Of a stretch of DNA of 64,000 nt, positions 51,686 through 60,892 are shown piece by piece. The stretch lies in NCBI RefSeq assembly GCF_001590685.1, contig NZ_CP014616.1, positions 4,215,001 through 4,279,000 on the forward strand, read 5' to 3'. A model generated the notes under the pieces. That model saw only the letters and a list, made by a program, of their open reading frames with translations, was not told the origin of the DNA and searched no databases. Made by a program: the position numbers and the translations under genes. Position 1 is the stretch's first letter. The number at the start of each line of letters is the position of its first letter. Source of the stretch: Sporosarcina psychrophila. Lineage in GTDB: Bacteria; Bacillota; Bacilli; Bacillales_A; Planococcaceae.

Positions 51686-52580
51686 ATTTATTGATGTAAC
51701 GAAAACTTATGGTAGTCGTACTGTGTTGAATAAGATGAATTTCAGCATTCGACAAGGTGTTCTTACGGGAATCATTGGACGTAATGGTGTCGGGAAATCT
51801 ACGCTGATGAAAATCGTTGTAGGACATACTCAAGCTACGTCTGGAGATGTCCATGTTTTTTCAGTCAATCCATTCAACAGTTTGAAAGTGTCTGCGAATT
51901 CTATTCTTGTTGATGACTCAATGAGTTTTTCGGACAAACTGACGTTGAAGGATATTCTGAAAGAGGCAGGTCGTTTCTATCCGAACTGGGATGGACCACT
52001 TGCACAGCGATTGTTCGATCATTTCAGCTTTCATTCGAATGCTCGGCAGATGGATCTTTCTAAAGGGAAGAAAAGTACATTCAATGCCATTATCGGTCTT
52101 GCCTCCCATTGTCCACTGACGATTTTTGATGAACCAACCACTGGTATGGATACAGTCGCACGAAAAGACTTTTACCGTGCATTACTAAAAGATTATATTG
52201 CCCATCCACGGACTATTTTAGTATCTAGCCATCACCTTGAGGAGATAGAAGACTTGCTTGAAGATATTCTATTAATTCACAATAAAACCGCCCTTTTTCA
52301 CGGTCCTACAACGGATTTGCAAGGGATGTTCGTCAGCTTAATTGGGAAAGAAGAAAAAATAAGTACCTTTATTGCGGATAGAGAAATTTTCAGCAGCCAG
52401 ATAAATGGTTCTTTCAGTGAAATACTCGTCAAAAACACTTTCACTTCTGATGAAAAAGTAAAGCTACACACACAAGACATCCAACTAGTCCCTGTCTCGG
52501 CGGATGATGCATATGTTGCACTGACAACCGGAACAAAAGGAGGAATCGATCATGTATTTAACGGAACCCCGGCTGACTGA
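51672..52580 (+). CDS. ABC transporter ATPase (YtrB-like)
   Basis: 302 residues. Walker A GRNGVGKST (about 38-46), signature DLSKGKKST in place of LSGGQ, Walker B LTIFDEPTTGMD, switch His in SSHHLEE. C-terminal 90 residues are divergent. Partners with the membrane proteins downstream, probably an exporter or an envelope-stress resistance unit. ATG 51672 with SD AAAAGGGGG; overlaps both neighbours. Confidence 0.9.
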   Translation: MTVIEFIDVTKTYGSRTVLNKMNFSIRQGVLTGIIGRNGVGKSTLMKIVVGHTQATSGDVHVFSVNPFNSLKVSANSILVDDSMSFSDKLTLKDILKEAGRFYPNWDGPLAQRLFDHFSFHSNARQMDLSKGKKSTFNAIIGLASHCPLTIFDEPTTGMDTVARKDFYRALLKDYIAHPRTILVSSHHLEEIEDLLEDILLIHNKTALFHGPTTDLQGMFVSLIGKEEKISTFIADREIFSSQINGSFSEILVKNTFTSDEKVKLHTQDIQLVPVSADDAYVALTTGTKGGIDHVFNGTPAD

Positions 52581-53301
52581 TGTCGTAAAAAAACAATTTC
52601 TTCATAAATTGAATGCCTATACTGGTGTCTTTAGTTCACTTCTTGTTATGCAACTGATTGGTATTTTTTTAGGTTTTGGAACCGGAAGTGGTGGTTCCAC
52701 TTCCGGGGGTACACTGACAGTAGACTATAGTTCTTCAACCGGAGATATGCCCGTTGTCTTCACACTTCTCTGGGCGTTTTCAATGGGCATCCTTGTCACT
52801 ACATTAGCTTATCGTAACGATGCTTTTTCTTTCGTATCCAATCGACTTAGCCACAATATATCCAGCTTTCTGTTTTTACTGTTCGCGTCCGTCATCGCCG
52901 GTACCCTAGCAACCCTTGCAGGTTCAATCATTAAGTTCATCTCTTTATTTCAAAGTAATCCTTTGTTCACCGAAACATCGGGACTGTTCAGTTCTCCAAT
53001 CGACTTTTTCACCATGGTCCTAACTTCGGTTCTTTACACCGTGCTGTTTGCAAGTTTGGGTTATGTAGTGGGTTCATTCATCCAGCTCAGCAAGTTCGTT
53101 CTCCCACTCTTAATTGCAGCAATCGTTGTGATTCCGCTACTCCAATTAAATATAGGCGGGCTTGACCTGATTGCAAGTATTGTTTCTTTCTTTGGTACTG
53201 AAACATCGTTACTATTTTTCCTTTTGAAAATAATCGTAACAGTTATCATGCTTTTCGCCATTTCCATAGGCGTTACAACTAAAACGGAGGTGAGGAAATA
53301 A
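52552..53301 (+). CDS. ABC transporter permease subunit
   Basis: 249 residues with six hydrophobic segments and a Gly/Ser/Thr-rich extracellular loop after the first (about 42-65). No sequence motif beyond the ABC-2-like layout. Starts inside the ATPase gene (29 bp overlap), SD AGGAGG. Paired with the ATPase by position. Confidence 0.8.
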   Translation: MYLTEPRLTDVVKKQFLHKLNAYTGVFSSLLVMQLIGIFLGFGTGSGGSTSGGTLTVDYSSSTGDMPVVFTLLWAFSMGILVTTLAYRNDAFSFVSNRLSHNISSFLFLLFASVIAGTLATLAGSIIKFISLFQSNPLFTETSGLFSSPIDFFTMVLTSVLYTVLFASLGYVVGSFIQLSKFVLPLLIAAIVVIPLLQLNIGGLDLIASIVSFFGTETSLLFFLLKIIVTVIMLFAISIGVTTKTEVRK

Positions 53302-53984
53302 TGTCCGGTCTTTTATCTCTCATCTTTATAGCCTTAATTATCTGGTACTTCTTGCAAGGAAGAAAAAAACCAACACGGCAGATAAATAAAAAGTGGACGT
53401 ATGTTTTTTTGGTAACATATGCAGTCATTTTAATCATTGCGGCGATTTCCGTAGAACTAGTTGACAGTAAATCATTTACCACTCAACCGAAAGCGAAATC
53501 AAATGAATACCTTAATCTTCTAACGAGCGCTATACAAAACGGGGATATTGAGTCCATTGATTCTTCCAATATTCTCGACAAAAGAACGCAGATAATAGGA
53601 GATATACTCCTTATGAACGCACAAGGCTATGAAATCAATTCAACAATTATTGTAGAACGTAAAAGTGAAAATGATGGATTAATTGAAGAAACACTCATTA
53701 AGCCCCTTCTTCTGTTGGACGATTACGATTTCTCAAACCAACTTAAATACAAAATACCAGAATGGACAACAGACTCGGTCACGTTCCTAGAACCACCCCT
53801 TACCGAAATAACCTATACCACTTATCAGGAAGCCTATCTGTTAAGTCAGTTCACACATACATCCCGACAAAGGAATAATTCTCACCACACTTCGGAGCGC
53901 CAGATTGCTGTACATCTGCTAGTTCCAAAAGATTTGATCATCACCGCAGACGAACATCTTTACATCAACTACATCAATGAATAA
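53301..53984 (+). CDS. Membrane-anchored protein of the GntR/ABC operon
   Basis: I do not recognise this 227-residue protein. Two hydrophobic segments (about 3-17 and 31-52) precede a polar domain, probably outside the cell. Its ATG shares a base with the permease stop (TAATG) and has SD GGAGGTGAGG, so it is certainly part of the operon. It may be an accessory subunit. A dispersed repeat starts directly after its TAA. Confidence 0.78.
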   Translation: MSGLLSLIFIALIIWYFLQGRKKPTRQINKKWTYVFLVTYAVILIIAAISVELVDSKSFTTQPKAKSNEYLNLLTSAIQNGDIESIDSSNILDKRTQIIGDILLMNAQGYEINSTIIVERKSENDGLIEETLIKPLLLLDDYDFSNQLKYKIPEWTTDSVTFLEPPLTEITYTTYQEAYLLSQFTHTSRQRNNSHHTSERQIAVHLLVPKDLIITADEHLYINYINE

Positions 53985-54080
53985 GAAAAGCGCAAGACGC
54001 CGTTTAGCCCCGAAAAGCGCTGGAATTCTTGAGGATAAAGGCGTATTATGCCTTTTCAGCAAGACTGAAGCAACTCGAAG
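53985..54080 (+). repeat. Dispersed structured repeat, copy 7 (right end lost)
   Basis: GAAAAGCGCAAGACGCC starts immediately after the TAA. Hairpin AAAGGC-GTATTAT-GCCTTT. The GTCTAGACA end is missing. Confidence 0.85.
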
Positions 54081-54103
54081 TAACTTATACTTTTTACCTT
54101 TAA

Positions 54104-54139
54104 CAAAAGGACCGGCCCCCCAACGGGAACCGGTCCTTC
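54104..54139. terminator. Terminator between the GntR/ABC operon and the EamA gene
   Basis: Stem AAGGACCGG / CCGGTCCTT; A- and T-rich flanks fit both strands. Confidence 0.82.
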
Positions 54140-54146
54140 TACTATT

Positions 54147-55046
54147 CTATGTTTTTGCCCTACTACCCGCAACCGACAGCCAAGTCACCCCGATAAGCAT
54201 AATTATCGCCCCTGTCAATTGCCACATGCCAAGTACCTGACCGAACCAGATAACGGAAATAACCATTGCTGTCAGCGGTTCAAAGCTCGACAATATGCTC
54301 ACTTCCACTGGTGATATGTATTTCATGCTACTCATGAATAAAATAAAGGCAACGGTTCCTACGATAATGACGAGGAGGAGCATGCCCGCTATAGTCCAAT
54401 CTGCTAAATAGTCCAAGTGGGTCACAACTGTCAATGGATTCAAAACGAAAAGCGTTATCCCCCCTATAATCATCCCCCAGCCAATGGATAGCAAACCCCC
54501 CCATTCCTGCATCAGCCGGACGGGATATAACGTGTAAAACGAGAAGGCAAAACCAAGCGCAAGTCCCCAAAAAACAGCAACTTTACTCATTGCAAAACCA
54601 GCAAACGATCCGTCAGTCAATAGGAGGAGTAATCCTACTAATGTCACGAACATTCCAAGCACCTGCACGATCGGTGGCCAGGTCTTTTGTGACGCTGTTA
54701 CAAATATGATAATAAAAATCGGTGCCAAGAACTGAAATAATGTCGCAATTACTGCATTACTCGTATTAATGGACGCGGCAAATGTGTATTGGACCCCGAG
54801 CATGCCAAATACTCCGAAAAGAAGAAGTTGGCGTGCCCATACTTTTTGTCTCCATGGAAGAGTGATGCGCTTCCCCTGCATCTTCAGCATAGCTAGTAAA
54901 AATGAGCCTGCGAGTAGGAGGCGAACTGTCAGCATGAAGGAAACTGACATCTCACTGTGTAGCAACATCCATTCCATCATAGGACCCGTTGCCCCCCAAA
55001 GTACCGCACCTGAAACAATTAGGGCAATGCCTTTTAATCTATCCAT
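54147..55046 (-). CDS. EamA/DMT family transporter
   Basis: 299 residues with ten membrane segments in two EamA repeats (about 1-140 and 150-290). GAVLWGATGPMMEW at the N-terminus and SSFEPLTAMVISVIWFGQ near 240 are typical of RhaT/YdcZ-like metabolite exporters. Substrate unknown. ATG with strong SD GGAGGTGG. Monocistronic. Confidence 0.88.
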   Translation of the reverse strand: MDRLKGIALIVSGAVLWGATGPMMEWMLLHSEMSVSFMLTVRLLLAGSFLLAMLKMQGKRITLPWRQKVWARQLLLFGVFGMLGVQYTFAASINTSNAVIATLFQFLAPIFIIIFVTASQKTWPPIVQVLGMFVTLVGLLLLLTDGSFAGFAMSKVAVFWGLALGFAFSFYTLYPVRLMQEWGGLLSIGWGMIIGGITLFVLNPLTVVTHLDYLADWTIAGMLLLVIIVGTVAFILFMSSMKYISPVEVSILSSFEPLTAMVISVIWFGQVLGMWQLTGAIIMLIGVTWLSVAGSRAKT

Positions 55047-55182
55047 GTCTTTCCACCTCCTAATTTGACTATTAAACTGCTAATATGGCTAATTAATTAA
55101 TGATTTATCACTTTCATGATGTACAGACACGAGAACTTCCCTATAATAGTAGTATCATCCATATCCGGAAGGGGACATTTAT

Positions 55183-56844
55183 ATGAAGCCAGATTATGGA
55201 CAATTCGTGCCGGAACTGCCGGACATAATGAATAGTCTTGAACAATTTTATATGGTAACCCGAGCAAATAGTGAAGGTTCAATTATTTACGCAAACAAAA
55301 ACTTTTTGGAAACAAGTAAATGGACACCAAGGCGGGTGCTCGGAATAACTTTGTGGCAAATGTTCCCGGAAACTGTTGAAGGTCAAAGTCAGGCACATGC
55401 CATCTGGAAAAGTATAACGGCCGGGAAAACATGGTTCGGTATGATTGAAAAAATAACACGTTTGGGTAAGCCATATTTCGTGAATATGATTGCTATTCCC
55501 AGCATGCCGTCACATGATAAACCGTTTTCCGTTACTTTTCTTGAATTGGATATCACTGAAGACGTACAGTTACGGGACCAGCTACAACAAATTGCATTCA
55601 TTGACTACGAGACCGGGCTAATGAGTCGTTATAAACTTGAAACGACCGTGACAGAAATTATTGAAGAGGCAAAAAGTTTCTCATTTGTCTTCATAACCAT
55701 TGATCACTATTATACATTGAAAGACCTTCAATCATCCGAGTCAAAGATAGAACTTATTAAATCATTTTCAAATAGACTTAAGCGATACTTCCAAGATAAT
55801 CCAATAGCCAGAGTCGGTGCAAATGAATTTATCGTTCTTACCGCCTTCGGTGATTGGTATGTGCGAGGCTTTCTACTATTCCTTGAACAGCAACCGATTT
55901 ATATCAATAATATTGCCATTCCGTTATCCATTAGCGGTGGCGTCGTCCGCTATCCTGAAGACCAAAAAACCTATAACCATCTTATGAAAGCCGCATTGGC
56001 CGCTACAAAAGATGTTATCAATAATGGTGGCGGTAAGATTTCTTCACTTTCAGCAGCTTCACATAAAGTGCTAAATCGGCGGGCAATTATCGACCAAAAA
56101 ATGTTATCTGCCCTAAATCACCAAAGTTTTAAAGTAGTCTACCAACCACAATTCGATCTTGCGTCTGGAGAAGTGACACTTTACGAAGCCCTCGTTCGGT
56201 GGGAGGATGAAGATCTTGGCACTATTACGCCTGACGAGCTTATCCCAATCGCGGAAGAGAACGGTCTCATTCACGATATTGGAGCTTTCGTACTTGAGGA
56301 AGCTGCGACCCTCGCCGCACGGTGGAATGAACAAGGCCGTCATGTAGATATTTCAGTAAATACTTCCGTTCGCGAGTTCAGTAATGCACAAATGAAAAAC
56401 AAAGTGATAGACATCCTTAATAAGACGAAGTGCCCCCCAAGTTGCATTCAATTTGAAATAACTGAGAAATTCGCTTTTCAAGCTGAAGAGGAAAACTCAA
56501 TCGTCCTTCAGATGAAAGAACTTCAAGACGCCGGGGTCGAGTTCGCACTAGATGATTTCGGTACTGGTTATGCATCATTCAGGTATATGCAGCATCTACC
56601 GATTACGAAAGTAAAAATTGATAAGGTATTTATTGACTCCTTGACGACACAGCCAAAAACGCAGAAACTCGTCGAAGGGATGATACGTTTCTGCAAATCG
56701 ATGGGATTATACATCATTGCAGAAGGCGTTGAAACAAAGGAGCAGTACAAGCTTCTCGAAAAAATGGGCGCAGATGCCGTACAAGGTCATTATATCGGCA
56801 TGCCGATACCCTCTAACGACATCCAATTTAAGGATATAAAATAA
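55183..56844 (+). CDS. PAS-GGDEF-EAL protein, probable c-di-GMP phosphodiesterase
   Basis: 553 residues, soluble. PAS domain about 15-125; degenerate GGDEF domain about 135-290, where the active-site loop reads RVGANEF; EAL domain about 300-545. EAL catalytic motifs look complete: YEALVRWED, VNTSVREF, EITE, DDFGTGYASF, KIDKVFI, EGVET, QGHYIG. So c-di-GMP hydrolysis is expected, with PAS and the inactive GGDEF as sensors or GTP sites. SD AAGGGG before ATG 55183. Single-gene unit. Confidence 0.9.
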   Translation: MKPDYGQFVPELPDIMNSLEQFYMVTRANSEGSIIYANKNFLETSKWTPRRVLGITLWQMFPETVEGQSQAHAIWKSITAGKTWFGMIEKITRLGKPYFVNMIAIPSMPSHDKPFSVTFLELDITEDVQLRDQLQQIAFIDYETGLMSRYKLETTVTEIIEEAKSFSFVFITIDHYYTLKDLQSSESKIELIKSFSNRLKRYFQDNPIARVGANEFIVLTAFGDWYVRGFLLFLEQQPIYINNIAIPLSISGGVVRYPEDQKTYNHLMKAALAATKDVINNGGGKISSLSAASHKVLNRRAIIDQKMLSALNHQSFKVVYQPQFDLASGEVTLYEALVRWEDEDLGTITPDELIPIAEENGLIHDIGAFVLEEAATLAARWNEQGRHVDISVNTSVREFSNAQMKNKVIDILNKTKCPPSCIQFEITEKFAFQAEEENSIVLQMKELQDAGVEFALDDFGTGYASFRYMQHLPITKVKIDKVFIDSLTTQPKTQKLVEGMIRFCKSMGLYIIAEGVETKEQYKLLEKMGADAVQGHYIGMPIPSNDIQFKDIK

Positions 56845-56847
56845 TAT

Positions 56848-56884
56848 AACGGAGTATCTCTCATAAGGAGAATACTCCGTTTTT
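56848..56884. terminator. Bidirectional terminator
   Basis: Stem AACGGAGTAT / ATACTCCGTT with inner TCTC/GAGA; T4 tail. Confidence 0.85.
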
Positions 56885-57339
56885 CATATTTTTTTCACTC
56901 TTTTCCTTCCGATACCGGACCGGAAAATAAGCTGAATAATTACTTCCGCAAAAACTAGTCCCATGGCAATCGCACCCGATACCATAAATGCACCCGATGC
57001 AAATGAGATTGCCGTTAAATAATCTTTTTCAACGATATGCCGCATCGCATTATAAGCCATTCCCCCCGGCACGAGCGGAATGATTCCAGCGACACTGAAT
57101 ATGATCATTGGCGTACGAAAACGCTTAGCAAAAATATGGGCAACGAGTGCAACCATGAACGCGCCCAGGAATGAAGCCTGCATAGGATCTCCCGATATTC
57201 CATTAAACAGGCTATAAATAAGCCAACCCGTCATCCCTACAAAACCGCAATAAAACAACATTCTACGTGGGGCATTAAATATAATTCCAAACCCTGTTGC
57301 AGCAAGGAAACTAAGAATTGCTTGTACAATCCACGTCAA
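56884..57339 (-). CDS. ThrE-type exporter, small subunit (YjjB-like)
   Basis: 151 residues with four to five membrane segments; SVAGIIPLVPGGMAYNAMRHIV (about 100-120) is the ThrE_2 motif. Together with the upstream gene it makes a split threonine/serine-exporter-like transporter (YjjP/YjjB type). TTG start with SD AGGGG, spacer 8; 20 bp after the large subunit stop. Confidence 0.85.
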   Translation of the reverse strand: MTWIVQAILSFLAATGFGIIFNAPRRMLFYCGFVGMTGWLIYSLFNGISGDPMQASFLGAFMVALVAHIFAKRFRTPMIIFSVAGIIPLVPGGMAYNAMRHIVEKDYLTAISFASGAFMVSGAIAMGLVFAEVIIQLIFRSGIGRKRVKKI

Positions 57340-57359
57340 AACTCAAACCCCTTTTCCAT

Positions 57360-58106
57360 TCAGAAAGATAAAACAAGTGCTACGCCAGCTCCGATTGCAA
57401 ATGCCGTCAGAAATGCTTCCGCCCCTTTTGACAATCCCGACATAAAATGACCCGCCATCAGATCGCGCACTGCATTCGTAATGAGTAAGCCTGGAACGAG
57501 CGGCATGACCGATCCAACGATAATTTTATCGAGTTCCAATCCTAGTCCAGTTTGCACCGCTGCAAATCCGATAAGCCCTATAAATAATGAGCCAACGAAT
57601 TCCGCAAAAAACTTCACCCTTGTCAACTCATGTATTTTTGTCACTATGACGTATCCAACACCTCCCGCAAAGATAGCGGCGGGGACATCTGTCCAAAGAC
57701 CGCCGTACAAGATTAGAAAGGATCCACTAGCGACAGCTGCTGCGATAATTTGTAGCCAAAGCGGAAACATGACATTTGTTTTTTCGATTTCTTGGAGCTT
57801 AGTATACGCTTCTTCAAGTGTATATTCATTTGCAGATAGCTTACGTGAAACGTCATTAACGAGTGCAACTTTTTCAAGGTCCGTCGTCCGGTCCTTTATC
57901 CGAATCAGCTTCGTATGATGCGGACTACCTGGTGAAAAAATAATACCTGTCGGCGTAACGAAACTATGAGTGGCTGACAACTGCTGTGTTTCAGCCATTC
58001 GTGCCATTGTATCTTCTACACGGTACGTCTCAGCTCCAGCTTCCATCATAAGACGTCCCGCGAGCAGACAACAATCGATTGCTGTCTCTTTGTCCACTAT
58101 TGACAT
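57360..58106 (-). CDS. ThrE-type exporter, large subunit (YjjP-like)
   Basis: 248 residues. N-terminal soluble part (about 1-110) with GAETYRVEDTMARM, then five membrane segments with VGSVMPLVPGLLITNAVRDL (about 195-214), the ThrE motif shared with the small subunit. Substrate could be threonine, serine or a dicarboxylate. ATG 58106 with SD GGAGG. First of the two genes. Confidence 0.87.
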   Translation of the reverse strand: MSIVDKETAIDCCLLAGRLMMEAGAETYRVEDTMARMAETQQLSATHSFVTPTGIIFSPGSPHHTKLIRIKDRTTDLEKVALVNDVSRKLSANEYTLEEAYTKLQEIEKTNVMFPLWLQIIAAAVASGSFLILYGGLWTDVPAAIFAGGVGYVIVTKIHELTRVKFFAEFVGSLFIGLIGFAAVQTGLGLELDKIIVGSVMPLVPGLLITNAVRDLMAGHFMSGLSKGAEAFLTAFAIGAGVALVLSF

Positions 58107-58185
58107 ATTCCGTCCTCCTAACCCAAGTGGTATAAAGTACGATTTTTCTATATATGAGTTGAATGAGTGATCTCACTCCATACCG

Positions 58186-58226
58186 CTTCGGCTACCCCTG
58201 TAAGGCGCCTACGCTAGTAAATATAC
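58186..58226 (-). repeat. Half copy of a second palindromic repeat type
   Basis: Plus strand CCGCTTCGGCTACCCCTGTA then GGCGCCTACGCTAGT, close to the right half of the element at 60655. The surrounding 58107-58391 gap holds no gene. Confidence 0.55.
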
Positions 58227-58345
58227 CGTATTCAATACTTCAACATGTATTGAGAAATAAAACTCAAATTCTCTCCATTAAATAATCTTATCGAAGCTGA
58301 AGACAAATGACAATGAACAAAGTGATTTGATCAACTTTCTGCATA

Positions 58346-58376
58346 AGAAAAGGCCCAGCACTAGGCCGGACCTTTC
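58346..58376 (-). terminator. Terminator after the beta-propeller gene
   Basis: Minus strand AAGGTCC / GGGCCTT followed by TTC; modest. Confidence 0.6.
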
Positions 58377-58391
58377 AACTTTGAATCCTAT

Positions 58392-60551
58392 TCAGTCAAT
58401 TTGCAAGCTACCAATTAGAGCGAACGTATCGAGCGAGTAATTATTGATTTCCTTCATTGAAACTGTATACAAGATGTCTTTGCTGTACAGCATACGTTGG
58501 ATTTCTTTCTCCCAATCCCCGTATTGCTCTCCGCGGCTTTTCACTTTCAGTAAATCCCCTTTTAGGACGATACCATGTTCCGGTGTAATTTCGTAAACAA
58601 GTGCGCCGGAACTTTGAAAATCAATGTTATGGTCTTTCCCGATTTCATCGTAAATCGATACCGGGAAACCGTATAAATTTCGTCCTTCATGTTGGAACAA
58701 TGCCTTGTGATCATATTGAATTTGTGAGTATGTTCCACGACCACCAATGATTTCAGTGTCCTTCTCTTTTGGGTTATTGAAATCAGTCACATCAAATAAG
58801 GAAACTTTCATACCCATCGTCAAAATAAGTGGCTCTCCCCCTTGTGGATTTTTCTCAGCAACCGTTTCATAACCAAAGCCAATGAGATGGTTTTCGTCAA
58901 GCGGATGCAAGTAATTGCTAAAGCCAGGAATCTTCAGCTCGCCAAGCACTTTTGGGGCAGTCGGATCGGCCACATCAATGACAAACAGTGGATCCGTTTC
59001 CCGGAACGTTACCATATAAGCCTTATCCCCCATGAATCGTGCAGAGTAGATGCGTTCGCCTTTCGCAAGACCCTCGACGGATCCTGTGGTATTAAGGTTT
59101 TCATCCAAAATGAAGAGATGGTTTTTAGATGGTTTTTTATCATCCCACATATTCCCTTCCGTCGTGACGGCACGGAAATAACCATTATGTTCATCCATTG
59201 AAAACTGGTTAAGTAAATGCCCTTTCAGTGTGGCTGAATTTTGGAATGTGACAGTTGTCTTGTTCAATGTAAACTTGAATAACTCACTGTTTGCAGTGCC
59301 AGGGTTCCAGATCATTTTATTCGATGTGGAGGCGTTCGTTTCGTGAATTGTCGCTGTGAGATATAAATTGTCTTCGGACATGTAAAGCTGCTCACTTCCA
59401 CCGAGATAGCCTTTTGTCACAACTTTACCTTCTACTAGCGATGAAAGGTCGATGGCTGTAATGACGGAATACGTCGGTTCCATCGCACCCGGTAGAATCG
59501 CGATGTCCTTGTAGTCAATCAGTTCGGGATCATCGCCTACTATGGAATCATATACGCGGGGACGAAGCGTGTCTCCGTCGATTTCATTCATGATCCAGAA
59601 GTTCGGCTGTACATTCGTTACAAAATACAGCATATCTCCTGTTTTCCGTGCGCCGTTTAGATAGCCTTCCGCTCCGATTTCTCGAATAAGTTTAGGCGTT
59701 TTCGGATTCAACACATTATACATTCGAACCGTAGTCATTCCATTCATTGGCCTGCTGATCCTTGCCTCGTTCGTGTCCTCTTCGTTGTTGTAAGGTTCAT
59801 ATTTCTCACCAAGGACAATTAGCGTATCGCCGTGGAGAAATAACTGGGACGGATAAAATTCTTCTTCCATCTTAATTTCCGAAGCTTTTCGGATTTTCTT
59901 CGGGTCGCGGATATCGGTAATGGTGACTTTGTTATTGCCCATTACAGTATATATATAGTTACCGTCTGTCTTTACGCTATCAGCTTCATCGACTCCTTCT
60001 ACTTGATTGTTCGTTGTCGAATGATCTGAACTACTACTTTTAGCAGATTCTAATGTTGCAGTATTTGACGTCGCTGAATCTTCTCTTTCTTCTGTTACGG
60101 TAGGATTTGATTGTTGCATGGACTTCGCCCGTTCAAAATAGGCTTCCAACTCTTTTACTGATGCGATGGATTCGATCGTTTCGTGGATAGTAAATTTGAT
60201 TTCATCGATTGGCATCGATTTTAAGACCTTGCCATTAAACGCATTTTTCTGGACGTGAAGTGTATATGCCCCTGGTGCGAGGCCCTTTACAAATAGGGTC
60301 TTACCAGCGTTTTCAAGCGTAACTTCGGCAGTTACCCGCTTTCCATTTCGATCAGTTATATATAAATCATCTGATCCTATTGCCTCCTTTTTCAACGGTG
60401 TGGAGAAGTTTGCGTGCCATCCTTGATTGGAAAGTGCAATATTGGATGCCGTAACAGTCACTTTGTCGATGAAAAACGCGAAAGATATTGCAACTACTGT
60501 AATGAATGCCGTAATAAAAAGCCAACTAACCTTTTTTCTCAATTTGACCAA
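58392..60551 (-). CDS. Secreted or anchored beta-propeller protein (Beta_propel family)
   Basis: 719 residues: N-terminal membrane anchor or signal (about 8-28), an Ig-like/copper-resistance-like beta domain (about 30-130), a Ser/Thr-rich linker (about 145-175), then a beta-propeller opened by NNQVEGVDEADSVKTDGNYIY, the hallmark of this family. Extracellular; function unknown. Start TTG 60551 (SD AAAGGA) or TTG 60542. Single gene with terminator. Confidence 0.85.
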   Translation of the reverse strand: MVKLRKKVSWLFITAFITVVAISFAFFIDKVTVTASNIALSNQGWHANFSTPLKKEAIGSDDLYITDRNGKRVTAEVTLENAGKTLFVKGLAPGAYTLHVQKNAFNGKVLKSMPIDEIKFTIHETIESIASVKELEAYFERAKSMQQSNPTVTEEREDSATSNTATLESAKSSSSDHSTTNNQVEGVDEADSVKTDGNYIYTVMGNNKVTITDIRDPKKIRKASEIKMEEEFYPSQLFLHGDTLIVLGEKYEPYNNEEDTNEARISRPMNGMTTVRMYNVLNPKTPKLIREIGAEGYLNGARKTGDMLYFVTNVQPNFWIMNEIDGDTLRPRVYDSIVGDDPELIDYKDIAILPGAMEPTYSVITAIDLSSLVEGKVVTKGYLGGSEQLYMSEDNLYLTATIHETNASTSNKMIWNPGTANSELFKFTLNKTTVTFQNSATLKGHLLNQFSMDEHNGYFRAVTTEGNMWDDKKPSKNHLFILDENLNTTGSVEGLAKGERIYSARFMGDKAYMVTFRETDPLFVIDVADPTAPKVLGELKIPGFSNYLHPLDENHLIGFGYETVAEKNPQGGEPLILTMGMKVSLFDVTDFNNPKEKDTEIIGGRGTYSQIQYDHKALFQHEGRNLYGFPVSIYDEIGKDHNIDFQSSGALVYEITPEHGIVLKGDLLKVKSRGEQYGDWEKEIQRMLYSKDILYTVSMKEINNYSLDTFALIGSLQID

Positions 60552-60654
60552 CCCTTTCCTTTTGGTTTGTTACACCATTAGACTCTGATAGGGCGATTTC
60601 GTTTCACTAAACTGAAAATTTTTATTATATATGTTGAATTAAAGAATCCTGCTA

Positions 60655-60770
60655 AGAACGCTTGGCGCTAGGGGATGCCTCCCGCAATAAGCCAGACGAA
60701 AACCCACTGTCTGTCTTATTGCTTCGGCTACCCCAGTAGTCGCCTTCGCTGGTGAGTAGACAGAATCATA
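60655..60770. repeat. Second palindromic repeat type, full copy
   Basis: CGCTTGGCGCTAGGGGATGC...GCATAAG-like core GCAATAAG-C-CAGAC / GTCTG-T-CTTATTGC, then GGCTACCCCAGTAGTCGCC and TTCGCTGGTGAG. Outer arms can pair (GGCGCTAGGGG with CCCCAGTAGTCGCC). Confidence 0.7.
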
Positions 60771-60892
60771 AGTTCAACATGTATAGTTCCAGTTTTTTAT
60801 AACAATACGCTACAAACAATCGATTGAATGAGTAGCAAAGTATGAACTTAGGAAGGATTAGAGATAAGGGGGATGGTAGAACATAGCTCACG

